Assembly (NCBI GenBank): GCA_018398765.1
Contig: JAHBMJ010001357.1
Location: 1 to 32,064 of the forward strand
Direction: 5' to 3'
DNA: 32,064 bases
Source: Chromera velia
Lineage: Eukaryota; Sar; Chromeraceae
The position numbers were made by a program, and so were the translations under genes. Below the pieces are notes generated by a model. It did not search any database. It saw only the letters and a list, made by a program, of their open reading frames with translations, and was not told where the DNA came from. Below are positions 10,320-19,712 of this stretch, one piece after another (the stretch's first letter is position 1; each line of letters starts with the position of its first letter).

Positions 10320-10631
10320 CCTGTTTCCGACGGCTTCCCTCTGTGAGTGTGTGTGACCTCTTCACTGTGCCCACTCTGCCTGGTCCACGCAGCATGCAAA
10401 GCGAGAAGAGGCCACTGAGCTCGGCAGGCCGCACTCTCTGTCGCACGATCTCACCGTCTCCTCCGATCGTGTAAAGGACTCTCAACGGCCAGCAGGTTTG
10501 TACCTTTGTGCCTTTTGTGTTTTGGCTTTGGCATCGGGAGGTTCGCTGAAACTTCTGCGGGCCATTCTTCGCGTGGTCTGTAGGTGCGAGCCTCTTGGAT
10601 TGCGGCGAGGCGTTCGAGTACCTCAGCCGTG

Positions 10632-10763
10632 GAGAGCTCCACCAGCAGGTCCGTCCTTCATGTTTGACTGATTTGTTCAGGCGTTTGCAGCATCTCCAGA
10701 GCTCCACCAGCAGGTCCGTCCTTCATGCTTGACTCGTTCGTTCAGCCGTTTGCAGCATCTCCA
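10632..10763 (+). repeat. Two-copy 66-bp tandem duplication
   Basis: GAGCTCCACCAGCAGGTCCG...GTTTGCAGCATCTCCA occurs twice head to tail. Each copy carries an acceptor-like GTTTGCAG and a donor-like CAG|GTCCGT, so the duplication multiplies splice-like sites. Confidence 0.8.
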
Positions 10764-10869
10764 GACCCGCTGAATTGACAGTCTCTGCTCTGTGTACGAG
10801 AGATCGCCAGATCTCCAGTTCCCTGCCGCGTACACAGAAGACCCCGCCAGATTCTGTCGGCTCTTGCCA

Positions 10870-11400
10870 GATTGTGTTCAGACCTGCCCTGCCTGCCACA
10901 CCGATTTTCGGTCCCTGCCGCACAGCTCTTCAGGAGACAGATCTCTTTCGGAGATCCCTTCCACCGTGCGGCACAGCTCCTCCGGAGGCCCTTCCACCGT
11001 GCTTTCGGAGATCCCCTCCACCGTGCCGCACTGCCCGTCCGGAGACCCCACCCAGATCCGTTCCACCGTGCCGCACAGCTCTTCCGGCAGATCCTTTCCA
11101 CCGTGGCGCACAGCTCTTCCGGCAGATCCCTTCCACCGTGGCGCACAGCTCCTCCGGAGACTTCACTCAGATCCCTTCCACCCTGTCGCCGCCTGTCGCA
11201 CAGACCCTTTCGAGACCTGCCCACCCGTGTTGCACAGATATCCCCGCAAAGACCTTTGGGAGATCCAGGCACGAACCTTCGGGACCCTGCCGCACAAACC
11301 CTTCCCAGATCCTCCCACTCTGCCGCACAGACCCTTCCTGCTCTGCCGCACAGATCTCTGCGGGACCCTTTCGACCCCAGGCACGATCTTTTGCCAGATC
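10870..11400 (+). repeat. Degenerate minisatellite A (CCGCACAGCTC / GATCCCTTCCACCGTG type)
   Basis: Imperfect units built from TTCCACCGTGCCGCACAGCT, TCCGG(A/C)GA and GATCC recur over about 500 bases, with looser spacing after 11190. Long open frames exist in several frames on both strands only because the units lack stop codons. I do not regard them as genes. Confidence 0.7.
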
Positions 11401-11660
11401 CCCCCACCCTGCCGCACAGAGCCTTCCAAGATCCCCCCCCTACCCTGCCGATCAAATCCTCTGCAGACCTCCCACCCTGCCGATCAAATCCTCTGCAGAC
11501 TTCCCACCCTGCCGATCAGATCCTTTGCAGACCCCCCCACCCTGCCGACCAGATCCTTTGCAGACCCCCCATCCTGGCAATCAGATCCTTTGCAGACCCC
11601 CCCAACCTGCCTCAACGACCCTTGCCAGACCCCCCCACCCTGCCACAGACCCCCCCCACC
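11400..11660 (+). repeat. Minisatellite B, first array (CAGATCCTTTGCAGACCCCC)
   Basis: Units of about 30-35 bases contain CCTGCCGATCAGATCC, TTTGCAGACC and a C run. The same unit recurs, same strand, at 20870-21870. Each unit has a pyrimidine stretch ending in TGCAG, like the local splice acceptor style. Confidence 0.85.
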
Positions 11661-11945
11661 TACCCCACAGACTGTCTCCCGGACTGTCGCACAGATGTTT
11701 GGGGGACCTTTCCGACCCCAGACACGAATTTTTGGGAGGCCCAGGCACGAATCTTGGGGAAGCCCCCCCACACTGCCGCACAGACCCTTCCCAGATCTCC
11801 CCACCCTGCGGCGCAGGCCCTCTCCAGACCCCTCCGCCCTGCCGCACACACCCTTTTCAGACCCACCCATTCTGCTGCACGGATCTTGGGCCTTTCCAGC
11901 CCCCCTCAACAGATATGCTGCGGCCACCACCCTCCACCCCATGAC
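11660..11945 (+). repeat. Degenerate continuation of the C-rich minisatellite
   Basis: Looser units such as CTGCCGCACAGACCCTTCCC continue the array up to about 11,900. It probably lies in an intron or in the 5' region of the plus-strand gene that follows. Confidence 0.55.
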
Positions 11946-11981
11946 GCATCCTGTCATCTTTCCTCGCTTTTCGGCTTGCAG

Positions 11982-12587
11982 GGTCCGTACCGGGCTCCAA
12001 GTGGAAGCAAGGCGAGGCGTTGGAGCTGAAGGAAAGAAGGGAAGGTCAGCAACCCGCAGCTTCAAATATCTACCGGTGTACCATATCTCTGCCCGTTTGT
12101 GTCAGTCACCCGGATCGTCTGTCCTTTCCGTCTCTCTGTCGCCCTCCGACGGACCAATGCGTTCCTTCCAGATCCTCGCTCCCCGCCCTTTTGGCGGCTT
12201 TTTAACTCCCCGCCCTTTTCAGACCCATCCACTCTTACCTGGCTTCTCTGCCCGCAGGGTCCATGCCGTGCTCTGAGGGAAAGCAAGGCGAAGCGTCGGA
12301 GCTGAAGGGAGGAGAGGGTCAGCACCCCGCAGCTTCTTGATGTACCATATGAGTTCTCCGTCTGTGTCGGTCGCTCGAGCCGTTCGTCCTATCCGTTTCT
12401 TCGTCGGTCTTCCCACTCCTTCGACGGGCGACTGTCAGAACGTTTCCAGACCCCGGGCCGCTCCCTGCCCTTTTGCCTTCATGGACTCCCCCCACTTTTC
12501 AGACTTGTTCGATTTTTCTGCCCGCAGGACCCGTACCATTCTCGGAATGGATGCGAGACGAGGTTTCTGAGCTGAAAGAAAAAGAGG
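11982..12587 (+). repeat. Three tandem copies of an exon-plus-intron unit (about 270 bp)
   Basis: Exon-like segments at 11982-12044 (63 nt), 12258-12317 (60 nt) and 12528-12587 (60 nt) share (C/T)(T/C)GCAG acceptors, a G|GTCAGCA donor, and a flank reading CCYGCAGCTT after the donor. All are phase 1-1, so any number can be joined in frame. Peptides share a P-x-S-x-x-x-x-x-(E/D)-x-x-EL-K pattern (SVPGSKWKQGEALELKE, SMPCSEGKQGEASELKG, PVPFSEWMRDEVSELKE). Spacing is 276 and 270 bases, and the intron halves are also alike. Confidence 0.75.
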
Positions 12588-15500
12588 GTCAGCACCCTGC
12601 AGCTTTTTGTTCTGCTCATCTGTATCGTATCGATCTCTCCAGCCTGCTGGCGTCCTTTAGACCTGCTCATCAGACCTTCCGCATTGCTGCCATGTGTGCC
12701 CCCAGAGGTTCCGCAGCCCCACTTTTATTTTTTCCGAGGTCGGAGCAGAAGCGGTCTTTTTTGTCACCCTGACAAGTTTGCACAGAAAACTAGACGGCAG
12801 TTTTCTCGTGCGTTCTCTATGTGCAGGTGCGGGGGTCCGGCTGAAATCTGAAGTGGGGTGTAGAGCTGGAGAGGGGTGTAGAGCTGGAGAGGGGTGTAGA
12901 GCGGGAGAGGGGTGTAGAGCGAGAGAGGGGTGTAGAGCGGGAGAGGGGTGTAGAGCTGGAGAGGGGTGTAGAGCTGGAGAAGGGTCTAGAGCAACAGAGG
13001 GGTCTAGAGCTGGAGAGGGGTGTAGAGCTGGAGAGGGGTGTAGAGCGGGAGCAAGGTGTAGAGCGGGAGCAAGGTGTAGAGCGGGAGCAAGGTGTAGAGC
13101 GCAACTGGGGTGTACAGAGGATCTGGGGTCTCTGGGAAGTCCGGGATGTGAAGGTCAGCGGCGATTTTTTCTTTTTTCCCCGCAGGTGCGTCTGTCTTCC
13201 TTCGTTTCTTTTGCGTGTCTGGGCAGTCTGCTTGTACTTGGGCTGCGCCTGCGTGTCGCTTGTCATGCTCTGCTGGCTGACTAGGCTGTAAGTAATCTGG
13301 TATCGATCTTCTTCTGCCCGACGTAAGCATAGAGATGCCTTTTTTCTTCTATCTTCTCCCTCCCACCGGAGATACCCGGTCTTCCCACCGGAGATACCGG
13401 GTCTTCCCGCCGGAGATACCGGGTCTTCCCGCCGGAGATACCGGGTCCTCCCACCGGAGACACCCGGTCTTCCCACGGGAGATACCGGGTCTTCCCACCG
13501 GAGATACCAGGTCTTCCCACGGGAGATACCGGGTCCTCCCACCGGAGATACCGGGTCCTCCCACCGGAGACACCCGGTCTCCCACGGGAGATACCGGGTC
13601 TTCCCACCGGAGATACCGGGTCTTCTTGCCGGAGATACCGGGTCTTCCCACCGGAGATACCGGGTCTTCCCACGGGAGATACCGGGTCCTCCCACCGGAG
13701 ATACCGGGTCCTCCCACCGGAGACACCGGGTCTTCCCACGGGAGATACCGGGTCTTCCCACCGGAGATACCGGGTCTTCTTGCCGGAGATGCCGGGTCTT
13801 CCCACGGGAGATACCGGGTCTTCCCACGGGAGATACCGGGTCTTCCCACCGGAGATACCGGGTCTTCCCACCGGAGATACCGGGTCCTCCCACCGGAGAC
13901 ACCCGGTCTTCCCACCAGAGATACCGGTCTTCCGACCGGAGATACCGGGTCTTCCCACCGGAGATACCGGGTCTTCCCACGGGAGATACCGGGTCTTCCC
14001 ACCGGAGATACCGGGTCTTCCGACCGGAGATACCGGGTCTTCCCACGGGAGATACTGGGTCCTCCCACCGGAGATACCGGGTTCTCCCACGGGAGATGCT
14101 GATCCTTTCTACCGGGGTTCTTTCCAGTCGCGCACATTTGTCATATCGGGTCCTGCTCTTCTGCGCTTTGACCTCTCTCTAGGTCTCAGCTCCTTTTTGC
14201 CCGCACCTCTCTTTTTTGTTTTTGTTCTTTCTAGCTTTTTCCGTGCTCATGCTTGCGCCGATTCCGTCCTGCAGTTGTCGGGAATCCCAGGGGTGGTGCC
14301 ACTGGCGGTCTTGACCGAGGGCTGTTCCTGGGGGGTGCGTCGTATCAGAGAGGAGTCGAGCCTGCAGGACCTGTGCAAGGTAGGCCCGTCAGCAGGTGTG
14401 CTTTGCGTCTTCCGCGCACGTGCTCCACACTCCCATTTCCGCCGGTGTATCGAGAATCTTTCTGACTGCACTCCGTCTCTCGTTTGCAGGTCTTGAGCAG
14501 TGTCTGGGTGGGCGTGATGGCTGTGACGCGAACCTGGCATCGGAGCTCCGAAACGCCGCGGTGAGTCGGTGATCTCTGCTCTGCTTCCTGTGTCGACCTG
14601 CTATCGATTTGCACGCTGTGCTTCTTTCTCTTCTGTGCAGCACTTCCGCGACGGCGTGCGAGGAGGCGAGAGGTTCGAGGAGAGTGCGGACACCGGCGTC
14701 GCTGCAGGTCCGTTGTCTATCCGTTGGTCTGCATACAGTCGAAAACTCCAGAACTCCGTTTGCGTCAGCAGTCCGATCGATCCGTTGCGTTTTGTTGGCC
14801 ACTTTCCGACTTTTTCCCTCCTCTGCTTGTCTCCCTCGCTTCCTTTTCCCCGCCCCCCTGTACGGTCGTTTCAGCGTTCCTTCCCTTTTCGATTGCATGT
14901 TGCTGGCGGACATTGTGTGCGTGGTGCAGAGTGGGCTCTCTCGAACAAGACACGGAATCGACTGTCCCACGCGTACAATGGGAACACTTCGCAGACGTGC
15001 CAATTCACGCGGCAAGAGCTGCGGGACCTTCAGAAGGCAGCCCAAGCGGTGAGTCTCAAAGCAGCAGGCTGATCAAGATGAGCGTTTTTGTATGGGAGCT
15101 GTCAGGGGGGCTTTTAGTGTTCGTGTGCTATGGACGTGCAGGGAAAGATCACACGCATCGTAAAAAAACAACATATCTCGTTTTTGTAGAAACACAACGC
15201 TGCCTTGTCGATCACCCTTTTGGTTGATCATTTTCTTTTGCTGTTTCCTCTTCCTCAAAGCAGCTCATGCCACGGGGAACGATGAGGGCAGACTGGAAGA
15301 GATAGCTCTCATGAGCCTCGACGGCAAGTGCGAGAAGTCCACCTATGGGTGACTTGTATGCATTTGGTGTCTCTCTGCAGAAGCACAAGGAAGTCGGATA
15401 CGATGATGGCAAGATGCGCTCTAACGAGCTGCGCCTGCTGGAAGGCAAGTGCGAGTGGGAACACTGTCCTCTGAAAGAGATCGCCAAGCACCGTGACGGA

Positions 15501-18500
15501 GAGAGCGCCGGAGCCTCATCAGGTCAGCAGCCCTACTGTCTCGGGCCTGTGTTCTTTCTCTCTGTCATGTATATCGGACCTACGGACGTTTAGGTCCTTT
15601 CAGCGCCATCTCTTCAGATTGACTTCATTTTTTTTTCGCGTGCGTCCGAGCGTCACCGTCAGCTACTCTTTGGCTCTCTGCACTTATCGTGTGCGTGCGT
15701 CAACTACTCTTTTGCTGCGCTTCTCGTGTGCGTGGTCGATTCGACGTGTCCAGCTCTGCTAGACTGAAGTGCGCGTGCGAGTTCGGGTCGGTGTATCATG
15801 GATGGTTGTGGAAGTCATCTAATCGGGAGCATGCCGAGCAAAAATTTCTCCAGCATGCTGTAGATTGACGTGCCGTTGATCGGTCAAAGGTCCTTTCTTG
15901 CGGGGTCCTGTCTTTTTCTCGTCGCCTTAACAAAAATTTCTCCATCCTACACTCGGCATGTCTGGAGTGTCATACGGTCAAACAGCCTGTGCATGCGTGC
16001 GTGAGAGCGTGTGTGCCTGCGTCAACAGGCTTGGTCTGTCGACCGTGAGAGCGTGTGTGTCTGCGTCAACAGGCTTGGTCTGTCGACCGTGAGAGCGTGT
16101 GTGCCTGCGTCAAGAGGCTTCGTCTGTCAACCGTCCGAGTGTCTCTCCCGTTTTCTCCAGCATGCGTCCGACGTCGCCAGATGGAAGTGCGCGAGTGCTC
16201 TGTGTGTGTGAGAGAGAAAGCTGAGCGCATGAGTTGTCGGTCCTTTCTTGTGGAGTCCTGTCTTTTTCTCGTCGCCCGAACAAAAATTTCTCCATCATAC
16301 ATTCGGCATCTCTATCTCTTGAAGTTGGCGTGCGCGTGTTCTGTGGTCCGGCTGTTTTGTGGTGGGAGGAAGAAACCGTAGGGAGCGTGGATGCGTGCCA
16401 TGAGAGAAGCGTCGTGTGTGCCTGGATTGAAAGGTCTGGTCTCGGTATTGCGCGGTCTGCCGAGCGTTTGAGCCTCTGCGGCCTTCCCCAATCTTGTCCG
16501 TTGCCCGTTCTCTGTCATGCATTCGAGGTCTCGAGATGAACGTGCGCAAATGCTGTGTGTGTGTGGTGGGCTGGTTGTTTGTTCGGGTGTCCGCCTGTGA
16601 GAAACGGGTGTCTGAGTGCGTGGCTAGGTGCGTGCCTCAGTGGACGAGAGGGTAGGGCTCGTCGGGGTTCTGTGGGGCTTCGTTCTCTTTTCGTCTGCCG
16701 TGCGGTTGGGTGAGCGTCACGCTGTGTGACTGTTCTTTTTCGCTCGCGATCGTGTGTGGTTTTCTCCGTCTTCTTCTTCTTCTTCTTTCTCTTCTTCTTC
16801 GTGCGGTCTGTGTGCTGCTGTCTGCCTGCGTCCGGCCATTCTCACGAGCTGAAGATGCTGGTTTTCCATGCATCATGATGTGAACTGTATTCCCCCCTCA
16901 TATCTTACCTCACATTTTTTTGCTGTCGCTTCTGGCCTTTTGTGGAACGTCTTTTCTTCTCCTGACTCTCTGCATGGCTGGCCCGCGGATGTCTCCCCTG
17001 GGCTCTCTGCCTCTTTTTCGTGTGCCGTCCGTGGCCATCAGAGACCTCGGTTCTCTCTCCTGAGTGAAACTGAAGAAACTTCACGCTTCACGTCTTCTTC
17101 TCCGTCTGTCTGCAGGCGTCAAACGGAAACGGGAAGACTTGCACCCGCACATGACACTCGAAAGAGATATTGAGTGTGAGAGAGGGTTCTTCGTTCGTTT
17201 TTGGTGAAACCGGTCCTCAAAAGAGTCTTCACATTCGGCTGGCGTACAAGAAGCTGTACCAGAAGCTTCGAGAAGAGTGGGGGAAAAAGGTAGGGACGCG
17301 GAAGTTTCTCATCAAAGGCAGTCCAGGCATCGGGAAAACGGTTTTCCTGAATTACCTTCTCCATCAGCTGACGGAGGAGAAGCACCGAGACTTCGATGTC
17401 GTTTGCGCTTCTCCGAAAAAAAACTGTTGGCTTCGTTTCGATAGGCACGGCAACGCGATCGAGATCGGAGAGTCGGAGTTGAACGAAACCGACGTCGTTC
17501 TGTTTGACGTTGACACCCGTCGGGGTTTCACTCCCGGACAGGACTGGGATCAGCGCGTCCTTGTTGTGTCTTCTCCGAACCTTTCGAACTACAGTGGTTA
17601 TGAGAAGACTGCCAAGAAGCTTGTGATGCCGTCTCCTTCAATTGAAGAGGTGAAGAGAGCTGCCAAAGTTTGGTGGGGTCGTAACGGCTTCAGGGATAAG
17701 ATCGAGCAGATCGACGCAGGATACAATCGCTGGGGTGGGAGCGTTCCCTACGCACTTCTGCCGGAAGCGGAGCAAACGAGTGAATTTGATTCAGCGGTGC
17801 AGGCAATGCGCCCAGACGTGCTCTTAGATTTAGTGAAGGACGGAGGGGTCAGCAAGGGAGATGAAAAGAATGCCGTCCATCGACTGCTGAGAATGGAAGC
17901 AGAAGAGGATTTCTCCTTCAAATCATGGGCTTTCTGCTCCCTTCAGGCCAGGGACGCGGTGCTGAAGATCTGGGGGGATAAGGCGACGACAGACGTAGCA
18001 AAGCTTTTGACGGATCTCCGTAGACATGGAGACGTGGCTGGAGGGTTGCGAGGAAACCTCTTCGAGTGGTTTGCTCACGAAAAGTTGATCAGCGGGGAGA
18101 CGTTTCAAATGGAGAAGATGAAGAATGCGAGCGAGGAGGACGGGATCCGGAGCACGCGTTCACCAGCAGAGACACAAGATGTCCAGTTTGGTACGACGGT
18201 CAAGTCCGTTTCACGTTCAAAACAAGATCTTGAAGGTCTTGAAGAGGGCGACTACGGCCGCCCCTCCATCAGAATATTCCCGGTCCTCGATGCTGTTTCC
18301 TTCCCTTTCGGACTGCAGATGGCCATAGGGCCTCATAAGCAGTACAAACTCAAGGATTTCAAGGACATCGCCAAGTTAGCTGGACCGTCACGCTCACCAC
18401 GACTGAAGAAGGTCGTTTTCGTGGTTCCTGCAGATCCGCAGTACTCAGATGTGCCAGAGCACTCTGGCTTCTACTGCAGGTGGACAGGGGAAGGCGACGC

Positions 18501-18537
18501 ACCTGAGTGCTTTTTGTTGCCGCTGCCTTATTCGTAG
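11982..18537 (+). CDS. Multi-exon gene ending in an RHS/Crinkler-like NTPase exon (frame disrupted in the last exon)
   Basis: Proposed exons: 11982-12044, 12258-12317, 12528-12587, 12827-13153, 14275-14379, 14490-14560, 14641-14707, 14930-15048, 15381-15522, 17116-18537. Every junction has GT..AG borders and matching phase (1-1 for the first five, then 1-0, 0-1, 1-0, 0-1). The true 5' end was not found. The first exons encode short repeats and low-complexity sequence. The 14930 and 15381 exons encode SNKTRNRLSHAYNG and KHKEVGYDDGKMRSNELRLL type sequence. The 17116 exon starts with VKRKRE, a possible nuclear signal, and then should lead into the NTPase, but the two frames differ by one base (see the separate entry on the 4-bp duplication). 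Whether the gene is functional is open. The join of the 5' exons to the NTPase exon rests only on phase. Confidence 0.5.
12853..13110 (+). repeat. 18-bp coding minisatellite (GCRAGE hexapeptide, 14 units)
   Basis: The unit GGTGTAGAGCTGGAGAGG recurs about 14 times with few changes. It lies inside the phase 1-1 exon 12827-13153, bounded by GTGCAG and G|GTCAGC. Because the unit is 18 bases, copy number changes keep frame. Plus-strand reading gives GCRAGE, drifting to GSRATE, RCRAGA and RCRAQL at the 3' end. The Cys-Arg-Ala repeat has no function that I recognise. Confidence 0.85.
13362..14098 (+). repeat. 22-bp minisatellite, about 33 units, inside an intron
   Basis: The unit contains CCACCGGAGATACCGGGTC followed by TTC; main variants are CCACGGGAG and CCTCCCACC, with a few one-base indels. 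It fills most of the proposed intron 13154-14274. Since 22 is not a multiple of three and the unit lacks stops, very long open frames appear on both strands in several frames. These are repeat artefacts, not genes. Confidence 0.95.
15264..15348 (+). pseudogene. Decayed or alternative copy of the 15381-15522 exon
   Basis: After an AAAGCAG acceptor the segment encodes NDEGRLEEIALMSLDGKCE, matching YDDGKMRSNELRLLEGKCE in the next exon (shared D-(E/D)-G-(R/K), L-(D/E)-GKCE). Its phases (1 in, 2 out) do not fit the neighbouring exons, both of which need phase 0. It is either an old duplicated exon no longer used or part of an alternative transcript. Confidence 0.5.
15888..16313 (+). repeat. Direct repeat pair, about 75 bp, 350 bp apart
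   Basis: GGTCCTTTCTTG(C/T)GG(G/A)GTCC, CTGTCTTTTTCTCGTCGCC and AACAAAAATTTCTCCATC in this order occur at 15888-15963 and 16239-16313. The 44-bp array lies between them, so the intron has grown by nested duplication. Confidence 0.8.
16001..16132 (+). repeat. Three-copy 44-bp tandem repeat
   Basis: GTGAGAGCGTGTGTG(C/T)CTGC followed by GTCAA(C/G)AGGCTT(G/C)GTCTGTC occurs three times in a row. The first two copies are almost identical and the third is more diverged. It is within the intron before the NTPase exon. Confidence 0.85.
17155..18537 (+). CDS. RHS/Crinkler-type P-loop NTPase with nuclease-like C-terminus (3' exon)
   Basis: An open frame of about 460 codons runs to TAG at 18535-18537. 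Motifs in order: HIRLAYKKLYQ (the R-x-x-Y before the NTPase), Walker A GSPGIGKT at 17317-17340, DVVLFDVD as a Walker B candidate, RVLVVSSPN followed by a MPSPSIEEVK segment, WGGSVPYALL, GNLFEWFAHEKLI, and a C-terminal FPVLDAVSFPFGLQMAIGPH block with VVFVVPADP. This order matches the retrotransposon hot spot (RHS)/Crinkler (CRN) family, in which a STAND-like NTPase precedes a PD-(D/E)XK-like domain ending in a D...Q-x-(T/A)....H pattern. Crinklers are effector or host-nuclear proteins in oomycetes and chytrids; RHS proteins are known from trypanosomes. The role here is unknown. There is no ATG upstream of the Walker A motif in this frame and the previous in-frame stop is at 17152, so translation must come from a spliced or shifted frame, or the copy is broken. 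Confidence 0.75.
   Translation, partial: HSKEILSVREGSSFVFGETGPQKSLHIRLAYKKLYQKLREEWGKKVGTRKFLIKGSPGIGKTVFLNYLLHQLTEEKHRDFDVVCASPKKNCWLRFDRHGNAIEIGESELNETDVVLFDVDTRRGFTPGQDWDQRVLVVSSPNLSNYSGYEKTAKKLVMPSPSIEEVKRAAKVWWGRNGFRDKIEQIDAGYNRWGGSVPYALLPEAEQTSEFDSAVQAMRPDVLLDLVKDGGVSKGDEKNAVHRLLRMEAEEDFSFKSWAFCSLQARDAVLKIWGDKATTDVAKLLTDLRRHGDVAGGLRGNLFEWFAHEKLISGETFQMEKMKNASEEDGIRSTRSPAETQDVQFGTTVKSVSRSKQDLEGLEEGDYGRPSIRIFPVLDAVSFPFGLQMAIGPHKQYKLKDFKDIAKLAGPSRSPRLKKVVFVVPADPQYSDVPEHSGFYCRWTGEGDAPECFLLPLPYS
17189..17198 (+). other. Probable 4-bp duplication (TTCGTTCG) causing a frameshift
   Basis: The exon entered at 17116 in phase 1 reads well (VKRKRED...ECERGFF) but hits a TGA near 17206. The NTPase frame begins sensibly at this same point, one base out of register. 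The tandem TTCGTTCG sits exactly where the frames should meet, and a 4-base gain explains a shift of one. No usable acceptor in the local YGCAG style lies between 17152 and 17200. Confidence 0.5.
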
Positions 18538-18852
18538 GTACAGACGCTTCATTTCTATGTGCTCAAGTGACACTTGTAAATACATAAGCTTGGAACTGCG
18601 TGACTCAGACTCGGAAATGTGCGGAGAAAGACATTCAATTCAAACTGCATCGTTCTAATGATGTGTTTTTGTGTGTCGACATACAGAGCTAAAAGAAGAA
18701 TGCGAGTTTATATGAAACCTAAAATCTTCCCCCCGCCTGTCCAAGCGCTTATTGCCGACTTCCTAGGCCCTCACTGCCCAACAAGCAGTCTAGTTATCCT
18801 TTTTCACCTTGTTCCGTTCGTATCTGCTAGCACCTAAATTATTGAGGCTTCG
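18538..18852. other. 3' flank of the RHS-like gene
   Basis: No gene is seen. The DNA turns AT-rich and CTAG-rich from about 18650, like the stretch at 1.5-2.3 kb. The 3' UTR of the RHS-like gene should lie here. Confidence 0.4.
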
Positions 18853-19338
18853 ATGAACCTACTTGATACCCTAGACGAAATTTTATTAGATGATGTCTCA
18901 GCAGACCTAGGCTCAGAGCTTTTTTCTAGTATAGCACTAGAGCGTGGCCTGCAAACCACAGACATTTTGCACTGTCTAGAAACTCTAGCGAACGTTAGTG
19001 GATGGTGGCTGATGGCTCTCCGGTTGTTTGATCACCGCTCTCCCTACGTTACGCCACCAACGCTAACGACAGGTTCTGTAAGAACGCTGAAAAAACGGTC
19101 TCCCCCAGTTGAACAGGGAAAAGACCTTGCTGCCCCGACAGACTCTGAGAGACAGAAAGACGCACGAACGAACGGACAGAGGGATCGAATGATAGGGGGA
19201 AAAAGAAGGGGGCGGACAGAGAGATGGACAGAGAGAAAAAAGAGAAGGCCAACGGAAGGATGGAGAGAAAGGGGGACAGAAGGACAGACAGAAGGAGGGA
19301 AACGTGCAGCGTCAAAATTAAAAACAATGGGAGTCTGA
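18853..19338 (+). CDS. Doubtful ORF: a short unrecognised N-terminus followed by a GA-rich tract
   Basis: An ATG at 18853 opens 161 codons. The first 70 or so look protein-like (TLDEILLDDVSADLGSELF, then a hydrophobic WWLMALRLF). From about 19135 the frame runs through purine-rich repeat DNA and reads as Arg/Lys/Glu/Asp low complexity, so the 3' half is probably not coding. It may be a remnant of a gene or element cut by repeat DNA. I know no family match. Confidence 0.2.
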   Translation: MNLLDTLDEILLDDVSADLGSELFSSIALERGLQTTDILHCLETLANVSGWWLMALRLFDHRSPYVTPPTLTTGSVRTLKKRSPPVEQGKDLAAPTDSERQKDARTNGQRDRMIGGKRRGRTERWTERKKRRPTEGWRERGTEGQTEGGKRAASKLKTMGV

Positions 19339-19440
19339 AGCAGTTAAAAAAAAAGGGGGAGCCTGTCGGTGTTGGGAAGGATTGGAATGAGGGTGGAAAA
19401 AAAAAAAAAGGAGGCAAGAACTGACCTTTGGACTCAGTAT
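19135..19440 (+). repeat. Purine-rich GACAGA/GGAC tract
   Basis: Irregular repeats of GACAGA, GGACAGA and GAAGG with A runs extend over 300 bases. A pyrimidine tract of the complementary kind lies on the same strand at 22090-22520. Confidence 0.7.
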
Positions 19441-19712
19441 GCAGTTGACAGGACGCAAAAGCTGCAGCAGTCGGGAAAGTGGTCTCAAAGAGGATGCAAA
19501 AAAGAGTCTGGGAAGCAGATGGATAAAACCGAAGGATGTGTGCACAAAAAGAAGAGGTAACGGGAGCACAGGCGCATGAGACACCCCCTTTGCCCCCCCC
19601 CCCCCAAAGATAGAGAGACAAGGACAGAATATGAAAAAAAATGACACTTGTGACACTTTGGGGGAAGAGAGATCCAGAAGTGTCATTCAACAACGGCTTT
19701 GATTTGACTTGT

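Larger units (their letters stand above)
15523..17115 (+). other. Long intron of the RHS-like gene, made of repeats
   Basis: No coding exon is supported here. The stretch holds a 44-bp unit in three copies (16001-16132), a dispersed pair of about 75 bases (15888-15963 and 16239-16313), and a (TTC)n tract at 16774-16805. It ends in a good pyrimidine tract and CTGCAG. Confidence 0.5.

Noticed and set aside
10775-12276. Plus-strand ORFs of about 390-490 codons, Pro/Ser/Cys-rich
   Set aside because: They are products of the C-rich minisatellite. Three frames are open at once and the real exon at 11982 uses different borders.
13186-13290. Additional exon after CCCCGCAG at 13178-13185
   Set aside because: The phase 1 frame ends in TGA before a good donor; skipping it joins 13153 to 14275 in phase.
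13281-14137. Long minus- and plus-strand ORFs of about 240-410 codons reading GRPGISGGKTRYL-type repeats
   Set aside because: They exist in several overlapping frames of one 22-bp array with no stop in any frame, and the array lies in an intron between phase-matched exons.
16637-16876. Minus-strand Arg-rich ORF
   Set aside because: It is a translation of a TTC/GAA repeat inside an intron with no other support.
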